A stretch of 64,000 nt of DNA, from assembly GCF_003382285.1 (NCBI RefSeq), contig NZ_QTJR01000002.1:310001-374000 (forward strand), given 5' to 3'. Below, piece by piece: positions 8,630 to 17,390 of the stretch; the first letter of the stretch is position 1, and the number at the start of each line of letters is the position of its first letter. The notes below the pieces were generated by a model. The model was not told the DNA's origin. It saw nothing but the letters and a program-made list of their open reading frames with translations, and searched no databases. Position numbers and translations under genes: made by a program. Source of the stretch: Lysobacter soli (GTDB taxonomy: Bacteria > Pseudomonadota > Gammaproteobacteria > Xanthomonadales > Xanthomonadaceae).

Positions 8630-9007
8630 ATGCGTCCAAGCTTCGCACAAATCCGATTTCCGCTGCTGGCTGCAGTTCTCGCTTCCGCACTCTGCTCGTG
8701 CGCGTCGCTGCCCCCGCCGACCGGTGAGCTGGCTTCGGCCCGGCAGGCCGTGACCCGCGCCGAAGACGCCGACGCCGACCAGTACGCGCCGCAGGAACTG
8801 GGCACCGCCCGCACCGAGCTGTCGCAGGCCCAGGCCGCGATGAGCGGTGGCGACCAGGACGAGGCGCGCCGCCTCTCGCTGTCCGCCGCCGCCGATGCCG
8901 ACCTTGCCTACGCCAGGAGCCGCGAGGCGCTGGCGACGGCCGAACTCAACCAGCGTCGCGCGGAAGTCGAAGAGCTGCGCCGCCGTCTCCAGGAGGCCCA
9001 GCCGTGA
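8630..9007 (+). CDS. DUF4398-type lipoprotein
   Basis: A 125-residue small lipoprotein. The N terminus MRPSFAQIRFPLLAAVLASA is a signal peptide ending in LCSC, an acceptable lipobox. The mature part is almost entirely helical with the DUF4398 pattern: LASARQAVTRAEDADADQYAP, ELSQAQAAM, and DADLAYARSREALATAELNQ. It has a GTGA overlap with the OmpA-like gene behind it, so the two are translated together and probably act together in the envelope. The frame is open further upstream but without signal-peptide logic. Confidence 0.8.
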   Translation: MRPSFAQIRFPLLAAVLASALCSCASLPPPTGELASARQAVTRAEDADADQYAPQELGTARTELSQAQAAMSGGDQDEARRLSLSAAADADLAYARSREALATAELNQRRAEVEELRRRLQEAQP

Positions 9008-9888
9008 ACCTTCGTCCGATGATCCTCACGGCCGCGCTGGCCGCGTGCTTCGCCGCCGCGCCCGCCGTTGCCGCCGACAACCCCGACGCCGCCCGGCTGT
9101 CGCAACGCCTGACCGCACTCGACGCCGATTCCACGCTCAACACCTTCGCCGCCTACGAGCGACTCCAGGCCCGTCAGGCCGTGAGCACGCTCGACCAGGC
9201 CGCCAAGCGCGACCGCCCCGGCGCGCTGTACGTGGCCGAGCGCCGCGTCGCGATCGCCGAATCGGCCGCGCGCACGCAGGCGATGCAGCGCCAGGTCGAC
9301 CAGCTCGATCGCGAGCGGGCCGAACTGCTGGTCGAAGCGAGCCAGCGCGATGCCGCCCGCGCTCGTGCGGAGAACGAACGCCTGCGCCTGCAGGCCCAGA
9401 TGCAGGCCGAGGAGGCGGAGCGCCTGCGCCAGCAGAGCGAGGCTGACGCGGTGGCGATGCAGGACGTCGAGAGCGCGCTGAAGGGCGTCGCCGGTGCCCA
9501 GACGGCGCGCCTCAACGCGGCGCGTGATCGTCAGGCCAAGCTGGCCCGCGAGGAGGCCGAACTGGTGACCGGCGGCAAGCTGCCGACCGCCAGGCGCGAC
9601 AGCCGCGGCGAGGTCTTCGCCCTCGACAAGGGCAGCTTCGGCTCCGGCAAGGCGACCCTCGGCAGCGGTGCGCAGACCACCGTCAAGACGGTCGCCGCCT
9701 ATGCGCAGGCTTCGTCCTCGCCCGGCGTGCGGGTCGATGTCACCGCGGCGGATGCCAAGCTTGCGCAGCGTCGGGCCGAGGCCGTCCGCGACGCACTCGT
9801 CGCCGGTGGCTGGCCTCAGGGCCAGGTGCAGGTGAACGGCAAGGCTGGCAAGGCCGACCGCACCGAGCTGGTCGTTCAGTCCAAGTAA
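9004..9888 (+). CDS. OmpA-family protein with long coiled coil
   Basis: A 294-residue secreted protein: signal peptide (about 1-23, ending AAPAVAA), a charged helical/coiled-coil stretch (about 40-190, rich in E, R, A and Q), and a C-terminal OmpA-like domain (about 195-292) with LDKGSFGSGKATLGSGAQTT and QRRAEAVRDALVAGGW. The peptidoglycan-contacting Asp and Arg of canonical OmpA domains are less clear, so this copy is divergent. It starts with GTG overlapping the stop of the lipoprotein gene. The pair resembles lipoprotein/OmpA operons of unknown envelope function in xanthomonads. Confidence 0.82.
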   Translation: MNLRPMILTAALAACFAAAPAVAADNPDAARLSQRLTALDADSTLNTFAAYERLQARQAVSTLDQAAKRDRPGALYVAERRVAIAESAARTQAMQRQVDQLDRERAELLVEASQRDAARARAENERLRLQAQMQAEEAERLRQQSEADAVAMQDVESALKGVAGAQTARLNAARDRQAKLAREEAELVTGGKLPTARRDSRGEVFALDKGSFGSGKATLGSGAQTTVKTVAAYAQASSSPGVRVDVTAADAKLAQRRAEAVRDALVAGGWPQGQVQVNGKAGKADRTELVVQSK

Positions 9889-10276
9889 ATCAATTTGAAT
9901 CAACGACTTGCATGATACCCGCGGAAGCGCGGCCCCGGCCGCCTTCCGCTCGTCGCGACCTTCACGACGCAGCTCACATCCCGTCCCCGGCGCCCTTGCC
10001 GACCCCGGTTCGGAAGAGTAGGGTCGGTACTCCAAGCGGCCTGTTTTCCGCTTGGCGATGAGCCTGGTCGATGACGTCAACGCCCCTTTCGAAGGACCCT
10101 GCAGCCCCACGTCAGTACGGGGCCGGTCCTTGTGAGGCCGCCGACCCCGACCTGCTCTCCATGACCCCGCACGACGCCCTGGTCCTTCGAGGACCGGGGC
10201 GTTTTCGTCTGCGGGGCCTTCCGCACGGGCCTCGGCCATGGGCCGGGGCTTCCTTACCCGCTGAAGGAGGCTCTAC
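9889..10276 (+). other. structured intergenic region, possible small RNA
   Basis: A 388-bp stretch without a convincing gene. It holds a perfect 8-bp hairpin at 10032-10055 (CCAAGCGG / CCGCTTGG), a GCCCC/CGGGGC hairpin near 10109-10128, and a strong terminator at 10176-10204, all before the ribosome site of the DUF465 gene. A terminator separated from both flanking genes suggests a small transcript or a structured leader. No known RNA family was recognised. Confidence 0.35.
10176..10204 (+). terminator. rho-independent terminator in the ompA-DUF465 gap
   Basis: GCCCTGGTCCT and AGGACCGGGGC pair over 11 bp (one T-G pair) around TCG and are followed by GTTTT. It lies 288 bp after the OmpA-like gene and 72 bp before the next. 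Confidence 0.65.
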
Positions 10277-10495
10277 ATGTTCGAAGAACGACCGCAGCCG
10301 GAAATCGAGGCGCTGATGAAGGCCAACCCGGAATTCAAGCAGCTCTATCAACGCCACAAGGATCTCGACAAGAGAGTGATGGACGCCGAACTGGGCGTGC
10401 TACCGATCGACGACATCACCCTGGCGCAGATGAAGCGCGAAAAACTGGCTGCGAAGGACCGCCTGGTCCGCATGTACGACCTGCAACGCCACTGA
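10277..10495 (+). CDS. DUF465 (YdcH-like) small protein
   Basis: A 72-residue acidic/basic helical protein of the DUF465 family. The pattern EFKQLYQRHKDLDKRVMDAE followed by MKREKLAAKDRLVRM is characteristic of the family, whose function is unknown. A near-perfect AAGGAGG ribosome site sits at 10264-10270, so translation is probably strong. It is monocistronic between two hairpins. Confidence 0.88.
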   Translation: MFEERPQPEIEALMKANPEFKQLYQRHKDLDKRVMDAELGVLPIDDITLAQMKREKLAAKDRLVRMYDLQRH

Positions 10496-10562
10496 CGACG
10501 ACCTCTTTCCTCGCCGCGGGCGGCGACTTCCTCGTCGGTCTCTCCGCCCGCGTCTCCTGAGA

Positions 10563-10595
10563 ACCGGGGCGGCTGCGCCCAGCAGCCGCCCCGGT
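10563..10595. terminator. strong GC hairpin after the DUF465 gene
   Basis: ACCGGGGCGGCTGC and GCAGCCGCCCCGGT form a perfect 14-bp stem around GCCCA. No T run follows, so it may end transcription inefficiently or stabilise the 3' end. A second perfect stem (GCGCCCG / CGGGCGC) lies at 10621-10640. The rest of the 233-bp gap is featureless except for the cbs promoter. Confidence 0.5.
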
Positions 10596-10716
10596 GCGAA
10601 GGATCCCTCCCTCCCCGAAGGCGCCCGCATGGCCGGGCGCCCCTTCGTGCGCGCCGATCGCGTCGCCTGCGGCCAGTGGCGGCGCGCCGCACTTTCCGCG
10701 CTTCACGCCGGGCTCT

Positions 10717-10722
10717 TACACT
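10717..10722 (+). promoter_or_regulatory. -10 of a likely leaderless cbs promoter
   Basis: TACACT, then GCCCGC, then the cbs ATG: a -10 hexamer exactly 6 bases before the start codon and no ribosome site. Confidence 0.45.
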
Positions 10723-10728
10723 GCCCGC

Positions 10729-12105
10729 ATGAGCATCCATCAATCCGTACTCGAACTGATCGGCGACACGCCGATCATCAAGGCGCAGCGCCTGGACACC
10801 GGCGTCTGCGAGCTCTACCTCAAGCTCGAATCGCAGAACCCGGGCGGCTCCATCAAGGACCGGATCGGCCTGTCGATGATCGAAGCGGCCGAGAAGGCCG
10901 GGAAGATCCGTCCCGGCGACACGCTCGTCGAAGGCACCGCCGGCAACACCGGCATCGGCCTGGCGCTGGTCGCGCAGCAGAAGGGCTACAAGCTCATCCT
11001 CGTCGTGCCCGACAAGATGAGCCGCGAGAAGATCTTCAACCTCAAGGCGATGGGCGCGCAGGTCGTGCTCACGCGTTCGGATGTCGCCAAGGGCCATCCC
11101 GACTACTACCAGGACCTCGCCGAGCGCCTCGCGCGCGAAACGCCGGGCGCCTACTTCATCAACCAGTTCGGCAACCCCGACAACCCGGCCGCGCACGAGT
11201 TCGGCACGGGCCCGGAAATCCTGCGCCAGATGGCCGACGTCGGCGGCCTGGACGCGATCGTCTTCGGCTGCGGCAGCTCCGGCACGATGACCGGCCTGTC
11301 GCGCTGCTTCGCGAAGGAGTCGCCCGGGACCGAACTGATCCTCGCCGATCCAGTCGGCTCGATCCTCGAGGAATACATCAACCGCGGCACGCTGTCGGAC
11401 AAGTCGGCCAGCTGGATGGTGGAAGGCATCGGCGAGGATTTCCTTCCGCCGATTTCCGACTTCACCCGGGTGAAGAAGGCCTACGCGATCAGCGACAAGG
11501 AAAGCTTCCTCACCGCGCGCGAGCTGCTGGAAAAAGAGGGCATCCTCGGCGGTTCGTCGACCGGCACGCTGCTCGCCGCGGCGCTGAAGTACTGCCGCGA
11601 GCAGACCACGCCGAAGAAGGTGCTGGTGTTCGTCTGCGACACGGGCAACAAGTACCTGTCGAAGATGTACAACGACTACTGGATGCTGGACAACGGCTTC
11701 CTCGCGCGCCAGTCGTCGGGCGACCTGCGCGACCTGATCCTGCGTCCGTTCTCGCAACGTGACACGGTCGTCGTCGGTCCGAACGACCTGCTGGTCACCG
11801 CCTATCAGCGCATGAAGCTGTACGACGTCTCGCAGCTGCCGGTGATGGATGGCGACAACATCGTCGGCATCGTCGACGAGAGCGACGTGCTGCTGCACGT
11901 GTACGGCGACGAGTCGCGCTTCCGCGATCCGGTGTCGACCGCGATGGTGAGCAAGCTCGACAAGATCGATGTGCGTTCGCCGATCGAATCGCTGCTGCCG
12001 GTGTTCGATCGCGGCCATGTCGCGATCGTCGTCGACGGCGAGAAGTTCATCGGCCTGATCACGCGCATCGACCTGCTCAATTACCTGCGCAGGCGCGTGC
12101 AGTGA
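10729..12105 (+). CDS. cbs: cystathionine beta-synthase
   Basis: A 458-residue PLP enzyme joining homocysteine and serine to cystathionine. The catalytic domain (1-320) carries NPGGSIKDR with the PLP lysine at residue 43, EGTAGNTGIG for the cofactor phosphate, and GGSSTGTLLAA. Two CBS domains fill about 335-455 (VSQLPVMDGDNIVGIVDESD and VAIVVDGEKFIGLITRIDLL), as in the eukaryote-like, two-domain enzymes. The N-terminal heme domain of the human enzyme is absent. With metB 3.3 kb downstream it suggests a transsulfuration route. The ATG at 10729 was chosen by homology; the upstream open frame is low-complexity. Confidence 0.92.
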   Translation: MSIHQSVLELIGDTPIIKAQRLDTGVCELYLKLESQNPGGSIKDRIGLSMIEAAEKAGKIRPGDTLVEGTAGNTGIGLALVAQQKGYKLILVVPDKMSREKIFNLKAMGAQVVLTRSDVAKGHPDYYQDLAERLARETPGAYFINQFGNPDNPAAHEFGTGPEILRQMADVGGLDAIVFGCGSSGTMTGLSRCFAKESPGTELILADPVGSILEEYINRGTLSDKSASWMVEGIGEDFLPPISDFTRVKKAYAISDKESFLTARELLEKEGILGGSSTGTLLAAALKYCREQTTPKKVLVFVCDTGNKYLSKMYNDYWMLDNGFLARQSSGDLRDLILRPFSQRDTVVVGPNDLLVTAYQRMKLYDVSQLPVMDGDNIVGIVDESDVLLHVYGDESRFRDPVSTAMVSKLDKIDVRSPIESLLPVFDRGHVAIVVDGEKFIGLITRIDLLNYLRRRVQ

Positions 12106-13049
12106 TGAACGCCGCGGCGTCCGCGCACTGGTTGCCGGGCGACCGCCTGCCGGACGTCTGCCTGCGCGCGGACGACGGCACCAGCCGCACGTTGCACGCC
12201 GAATTCGCGGGGCGGCCGCTGTGGATCGCGACGCCTGTCGACGCGGCGTCGGCAGCACGCCTTCCGCGTCCGCCCGACGGCGTGATCGCGCTTTGCGTCG
12301 GCCCCGCCGTGCCAGAAGGTGCCGCGTCGGGCTGGCAATCGGCCGCCGCAGATCCGCGCTGGTGCGCGGGTCTCGGCATCGGCCTGTTCTGGCAGGCCGA
12401 TGCGAACCTGCGATTGCAGACGTCGCAGCCGCTGCCGATCAACGAAGCGCCAAAGGTGGCCGCTGACGTGGACGCGCTGCGCGGCGAACAGACGTTCGCG
12501 ATCGCGCCAGTGCTGCAGATTCCAGACGTATTCGAGCCGGACCTGTGCGCGGCGTTGATCCGCCATCTCGAAGTGGACTGCGCCGGCGGCGACGTGTCCG
12601 CGGTGCTGGTGATGCAGGACGGCGAACAGCGGCTGCAGGTCGATCCCGACATCAAGCAGCGTCGTGAGGTGATTCCGCGCGACGCGCAGCTCGAAGCGCG
12701 CATGCACGAGCGCCTGATGCGGCGCGCGCTCCCCGAGATCGTGCGCGTGTTCAATTTCGAGGTGCGCCGGCGCGATCCGTTCAAGCTGCTCGCGTATCCG
12801 GAAAACGCGGGCTACTTCCGCGCACATCGCGACAACGAGACGCCCGATGTCGCGCATCGACGCTTCGCACTGTCGGTGAACCTCAACCAGGGCGATTACG
12901 CCGGCGGGGAGTTCCGTTACCCCGAATTCGGTCCGCATCTGTTTTCACCACCGACGGGCGCCGCGCTGGTGTTCTCGTGTTCGATGCTGCACGAGGTGCG
13001 GCCGGTCGAGCGCGGCACGCGTTACGCGATGACCACGTTCCTGGCCTGA
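12105..13049 (+). CDS. 2OG-Fe(II) oxygenase with degenerate peroxiredoxin-like N-terminus
   Basis: A 314-residue protein in two parts. Residues about 5-110 look like a worn AhpC/TSA domain (WLPGDRLPDVCLRADDGT) without a clear peroxidatic cysteine context. Residues about 125-314 are a prolyl-4-hydroxylase-type 2-oxoglutarate/Fe(II) dioxygenase: FRAHRDNET gives His241-x-Asp243, MLHEVRPV gives His296, and ERGTRYAM gives Arg306 for 2-oxoglutarate. The substrate is unknown. The ATG overlaps the cbs stop in TGATG, so it is translationally coupled to cbs. Its stop codon abuts that of the convergent sulfotransferase gene. Confidence 0.8.
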   Translation: MNAAASAHWLPGDRLPDVCLRADDGTSRTLHAEFAGRPLWIATPVDAASAARLPRPPDGVIALCVGPAVPEGAASGWQSAAADPRWCAGLGIGLFWQADANLRLQTSQPLPINEAPKVAADVDALRGEQTFAIAPVLQIPDVFEPDLCAALIRHLEVDCAGGDVSAVLVMQDGEQRLQVDPDIKQRREVIPRDAQLEARMHERLMRRALPEIVRVFNFEVRRRDPFKLLAYPENAGYFRAHRDNETPDVAHRRFALSVNLNQGDYAGGEFRYPEFGPHLFSPPTGAALVFSCSMLHEVRPVERGTRYAMTTFLA

Positions 13050-14066
13050 TCAGCCGCGCGGCTGCAGGCGAGGGGCGAAGTAAGCCTCATCGCCGATGCC
13101 TTCCAACGTCGCCTCCGCCCACCGCATGCCTTCGGCGATACCGTCGGCGTGCTTTTCCGCGGCAGCGCTGAGTTCGCGCCGGCGCGCGTTCGAATCGAAA
13201 TGCGCGTCCCCGTCCTTGGCGTAGCGGCTGAGCAGTTGCGAGGCCTTGATGCGTTGCGCCCAGTCGCCGGGCACGTCCAGGCCGTAATGCGCTGCCAGGT
13301 GCGCAACGGCCGGGGCGGGGTCGCGCAATACGTCCGCGAAGTCGAGGTCGATCAGGCGCCCGGCTAACGCCGGATCGGTCGCCAGCGTGCGCCAGCGCAG
13401 TTGTTCGACCAGCCAGGCGCGGGCAAGGCGCGCGTCGTCGGTGTCGGCCGACGGAAGATCGGGCTGGCGCGCCAGCCGCAACGGTTCGGTGGAAAGCGGG
13501 CCGTCGATGAGGCGCGGGTCGCGGAGCATCGTCGCAAGCCAGGTGTGCAGGTCCACCCAGAGCAGGCAGGCGCGGCCGGTGGCGGGAAGCAGGCGGTCGG
13601 CGATCGTCGTGACCACGCTGGTCGGCTTGACGATCACGGCCCGGCTGTCGGCGAAGCCGCGCGCGAGCGATGCCAGGACCGGGGCTTCCCACGTCGCGGC
13701 GACCGGGTTGTCGCGTTCGTGCGCCAGCGTAAGCAGCGGCAGGGGCTCGCGCACCCCAAGTACGCCAGGCACCAGGTCCAGCAGGCGGCTCACCAGCGAC
13801 GAACCGCAGTGGCCGATGTGGAAGAGCCAGTGCACGTCGCGCAGCGGCGGGCTCGGGTCGAGCGCGGCGGCGAGTTCCGCCTGGTCGACGACCCAGCCGG
13901 AGACGTCGGGGCGGTTCAGCGCGCGCTGGTCGAGGAAGCTGGCGCGCCGGTAGTCCTCTGCGTCGAAATGCAGCACCCAGGCACGGTCCTGCGCCGTGTC
14001 GAACGCGAACAGCGGATAGGCGGCACTGCGACTGAAATCCGGCGGCAAACGCCTGGGGCGGTTCAT
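13050..14066 (-). CDS. sulfotransferase-like protein
   Basis: A 338-residue protein with the P-loop-like start of PAPS-dependent sulfotransferases: WLFHIGHCGSSLVSRLLDLV (about residue 80) corresponds to the 5'-phosphosulfate-binding loop, and REPLPLLTL and the later VIVKPTS segments fit the family. The second PAPS motif is weak, so sulfotransferase activity is inferred from fold only; some relatives have unknown roles. The gene is alone on its strand, convergent with the oxygenase (adjacent stops) and divergent from galE. Confidence 0.65.
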   Translation of the reverse strand: MNRPRRLPPDFSRSAAYPLFAFDTAQDRAWVLHFDAEDYRRASFLDQRALNRPDVSGWVVDQAELAAALDPSPPLRDVHWLFHIGHCGSSLVSRLLDLVPGVLGVREPLPLLTLAHERDNPVAATWEAPVLASLARGFADSRAVIVKPTSVVTTIADRLLPATGRACLLWVDLHTWLATMLRDPRLIDGPLSTEPLRLARQPDLPSADTDDARLARAWLVEQLRWRTLATDPALAGRLIDLDFADVLRDPAPAVAHLAAHYGLDVPGDWAQRIKASQLLSRYAKDGDAHFDSNARRRELSAAAEKHADGIAEGMRWAEATLEGIGDEAYFAPRLQPRG

Positions 14067-14072
14067 GGGCGG

Positions 14073-14101
14073 TGCTAGAATCGGCGACCGCCCATGCTAG
14101 C
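14073..14101 (+). promoter_or_regulatory. repeated promoter-like element upstream of galE
   Basis: A 29-bp element beginning TGCTAGAATCGGCG and ending GCTAGC. It contains a TAGAAT -10 (14076-14081) and matches the element before metB (15355-15383) at 27 of 29 positions. No good -35 is visible. It lies 98 bp before the galE ATG. Confidence 0.5.
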
Positions 14102-14199
14102 GGGAATGCCGGGAAGAACGGAACCGCGCGATGGCGGAGCACTCGCCGATGCGCCCGCCACTGTGCCGGCTTGCACCTCCACTTCCGGACATGCACGTC

Positions 14200-15210
<1,011 letters not shown>

Positions 15211-15354
15211 CGGCCGGACGGGTCACGGCCGCCCCAAAACCGCTGGTCCGGCAAAGCCGGGGCGCCCCTGGTCTGCGAAGCTCGCCGACGTCACGGATTG
15301 GCCCGAGACGCGGGACAAAAATCCACGGAACGGTCCGGCGGGAACGAGGGCCGA

Positions 15355-15383
15355 TGCTAGAATCGGCGGCCGCCCAGGCTAGC
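15355..15383 (+). promoter_or_regulatory. repeated promoter-like element upstream of metB
   Basis: Second copy of the 29-bp element before galE: TGCTAGAATCGGCG start, GCTAGC end, TAGAAT at 15358-15363. It lies 30 bp before the metB start, so it is probably the metB promoter and may drive the first LPS genes too. Confidence 0.55.
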
Positions 15384-15413
15384 CGGCCCAGCGGCAAAAT
15401 ACGGAAGAACGCT

Positions 15414-16592
15414 ATGACTGAACGACATGCCGACGGCGGGGCCGGGAAGCCCGGTCTTGGTACCCTCGCGATCCACGCGGGACAGACGCCGGACCCGAGC
15501 ACCGGCGCGGTGATGACGCCGATCTACGCGACCTCGACCTACGCCCAGAGCAGCCCCGGCGTGCACCAGGGCTTCGAGTACTCGCGCAGCCACAACCCGA
15601 CCCGTTTCGCGTACGAACGCTGTGTCGCCGCGCTTGAAGGCGGCACGCGCGGCTTCGCGTTCGCCTCCGGCCTAGCGGCTACGTCGACGATCCTCGAACT
15701 GCTCGACTCGGGCAGCCACGTCATTGCGATGGACGACGTCTACGGCGGCACTTACCGGCTGTTCGAGCGCGTGCGTCGCCGCTCCGCCGGCCTGGATTTC
15801 AGCTGGGTCGACCTGAGTGACGTGTCCGCGTTCGAGGCCGCGATCCGGCCCGAGACGAAGATGGTCTGGATCGAAACCCCGACCAACCCGCTGCTGAAGC
15901 TGGTGGACATCGCGGAGATCGCGGCCATCGCCCGCAAGCGCGGCCTGATCGTCGTGGTCGACAACACGTTCTGCTCGCCGATCCTGCAGCGCCCGCTCGA
16001 ACTGGGCGCGCACATCGTCATGCATTCGGCGACGAAGTACCTCAACGGCCACTCCGACATCGTCGGCGGCATGGCGGTGGTCGGCGACGACGCCGAGATC
16101 GCCGACCGCATGGCCTTCCTGCAGAACGCCATCGGCGGCGTGCAGGGACCGTTCGACAGCTTCCTCGCGCTGCGTGGCCTGAAAACGCTGCATCTGCGCA
16201 TGAAGGCGCACTGCGAGAACGCGCAGGCGCTCGCCGAGTGGCTGGAACATCACCCGCAGGTCGAAAAGGTCATCTATCCAGGCCTGAAGTCGCACCCGCA
16301 ACGCGAACTCGCTGTCCGCCAGATGCACGGCTTCGGCGGCATGGTCAGCATCTACGTGAAGGGTGGCGAAAATGCCGCGCGTCGCATGATGGAGCGCTGC
16401 GAACTGTTCGCCGTCGCCGAATCGCTCGGCGGCGTGGAGAGCCTGATCAACCACCCGGCGATCATGACGCATGCGTCGGTGCCCGCCGAACGTCGCGCGC
16501 AGCTGGGCATCAGCGACAACCTGGTGCGCCTGTCGGTCGGTGTCGAGGATGTCGGCGACCTGCGCGCCGAGCTGTCTCTCGCGTTGGGATAG
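15414..16592 (+). CDS. metB: cystathionine gamma-synthase/gamma-lyase family protein
   Basis: A 392-residue Cys/Met-metabolism PLP enzyme. The start LGTLAIHAGQTPDPSTGAV, the YSRSHNPTR segment and the PLP lysine (Lys208) in HSATKYLNGHSD are family hallmarks. Sequence alone does not separate gamma-synthase (MetB) from gamma-lyase; the nearby cbs would fit reverse transsulfuration. The ATG at 15414 follows a GGAAG site. In Xanthomonas metB marks one border of the LPS cluster, with etfA at the other. The first exporter gene begins 6 bp after its stop, so the two are probably co-transcribed. Confidence 0.92.
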   Translation: MTERHADGGAGKPGLGTLAIHAGQTPDPSTGAVMTPIYATSTYAQSSPGVHQGFEYSRSHNPTRFAYERCVAALEGGTRGFAFASGLAATSTILELLDSGSHVIAMDDVYGGTYRLFERVRRRSAGLDFSWVDLSDVSAFEAAIRPETKMVWIETPTNPLLKLVDIAEIAAIARKRGLIVVVDNTFCSPILQRPLELGAHIVMHSATKYLNGHSDIVGGMAVVGDDAEIADRMAFLQNAIGGVQGPFDSFLALRGLKTLHLRMKAHCENAQALAEWLEHHPQVEKVIYPGLKSHPQRELAVRQMHGFGGMVSIYVKGGENAARRMMERCELFAVAESLGGVESLINHPAIMTHASVPAERRAQLGISDNLVRLSVGVEDVGDLRAELSLALG

Positions 16593-16598
16593 TCGTCG

Positions 16599-17381
16599 AT
16601 GCTCTTCACCCACTTTGCCGAAAGCTTCAAGCGCCCGACGTTCTGGACCTACGCGGGCTGGCTCGACATCGTCACGAAGTACCGTCGCTCGCGGCTGGGC
16701 ATCGTCTGGCTGCTCGTGCCGCCGCTCATCTACATCTGGGGACTGGGCGCGTACTTCTCGAACATGCAGAACATCAGCGTCGCCGAATTCGCCGCGCACG
16801 TCGGCGTGGGCTTCCTGCTTTTCCGCGTGTTGATGACCTCGATAAATGATTGCTCCAGCGTATTGTCGGCGCAGCAGGCGTTCATCCTGGACGGCCATAC
16901 GCGCCTGACCGACTTCGTGCTGCTGGTCATCGCAAAGTCGCTGTTCTACTTTGTCCTCGCACTGCCGATCCTTGCGGTGGCCCTCTGGGCAGCGCCCGAA
17001 GTGCACATGCGCGGCATCGCGATGGCGCTGGTCACCATGCCGGTGCTGCTCGCCAACGCCCTCTGGATGGGAGTGGTCTTCTCGCTGCTCGGAGCGCGCT
17101 TCCCCGACGTCCAGGAGCTGATGGGGAGCCTGTTCATTTTCGGCTTCGTGCTCACGCCGATCATCTGGCACGCCGATGCGGTGCCGGCAGGGTCGTTGCA
17201 GTCCAAGCTCATGGGATTGAACCCGCTTTACCACCTCATCGAGATGGTGCGCGCGCCGATCCTCGGCGATCAGTTGTCGCCGGTTACGTTCTACTACGTC
17301 GCCGGTTTGACTTTGTTTGGCTGGTCGATGGCTGCCGTTGTGTACCGCAGGTACGCACGCTACGTTCCCCTCTGGCTCTGA
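16599..17381 (+). CDS. wzm: ABC-2 type O-antigen exporter permease 1 (Wzm-like)
   Basis: A 260-residue inner-membrane protein with about six hydrophobic segments, the ABC-2 permease layout of Wzm/KpsM. The N-terminal YRRSRLGIVWLLVPPLIYIW is the typical cytoplasmic helix leading into TM1, and GFVLTPIIWHADAVP and LNPLYHLIEMVRAP near the C terminus are strongly conserved. It would pass undecaprenyl-linked polysaccharide across the inner membrane with the ATPase encoded 9 bp downstream. It is the first of two such permeases in the locus and the first gene inside the metB border. Confidence 0.88.
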   Translation: MLFTHFAESFKRPTFWTYAGWLDIVTKYRRSRLGIVWLLVPPLIYIWGLGAYFSNMQNISVAEFAAHVGVGFLLFRVLMTSINDCSSVLSAQQAFILDGHTRLTDFVLLVIAKSLFYFVLALPILAVALWAAPEVHMRGIAMALVTMPVLLANALWMGVVFSLLGARFPDVQELMGSLFIFGFVLTPIIWHADAVPAGSLQSKLMGLNPLYHLIEMVRAPILGDQLSPVTFYYVAGLTLFGWSMAAVVYRRYARYVPLWL

Positions 17382-17390
17382 GGGACCGCC

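Noticed and set aside
10348-12258. 636-codon open frame on the minus strand
   Set aside because: Antisense to cbs, rich in His, Arg and Asp without recognisable motifs.
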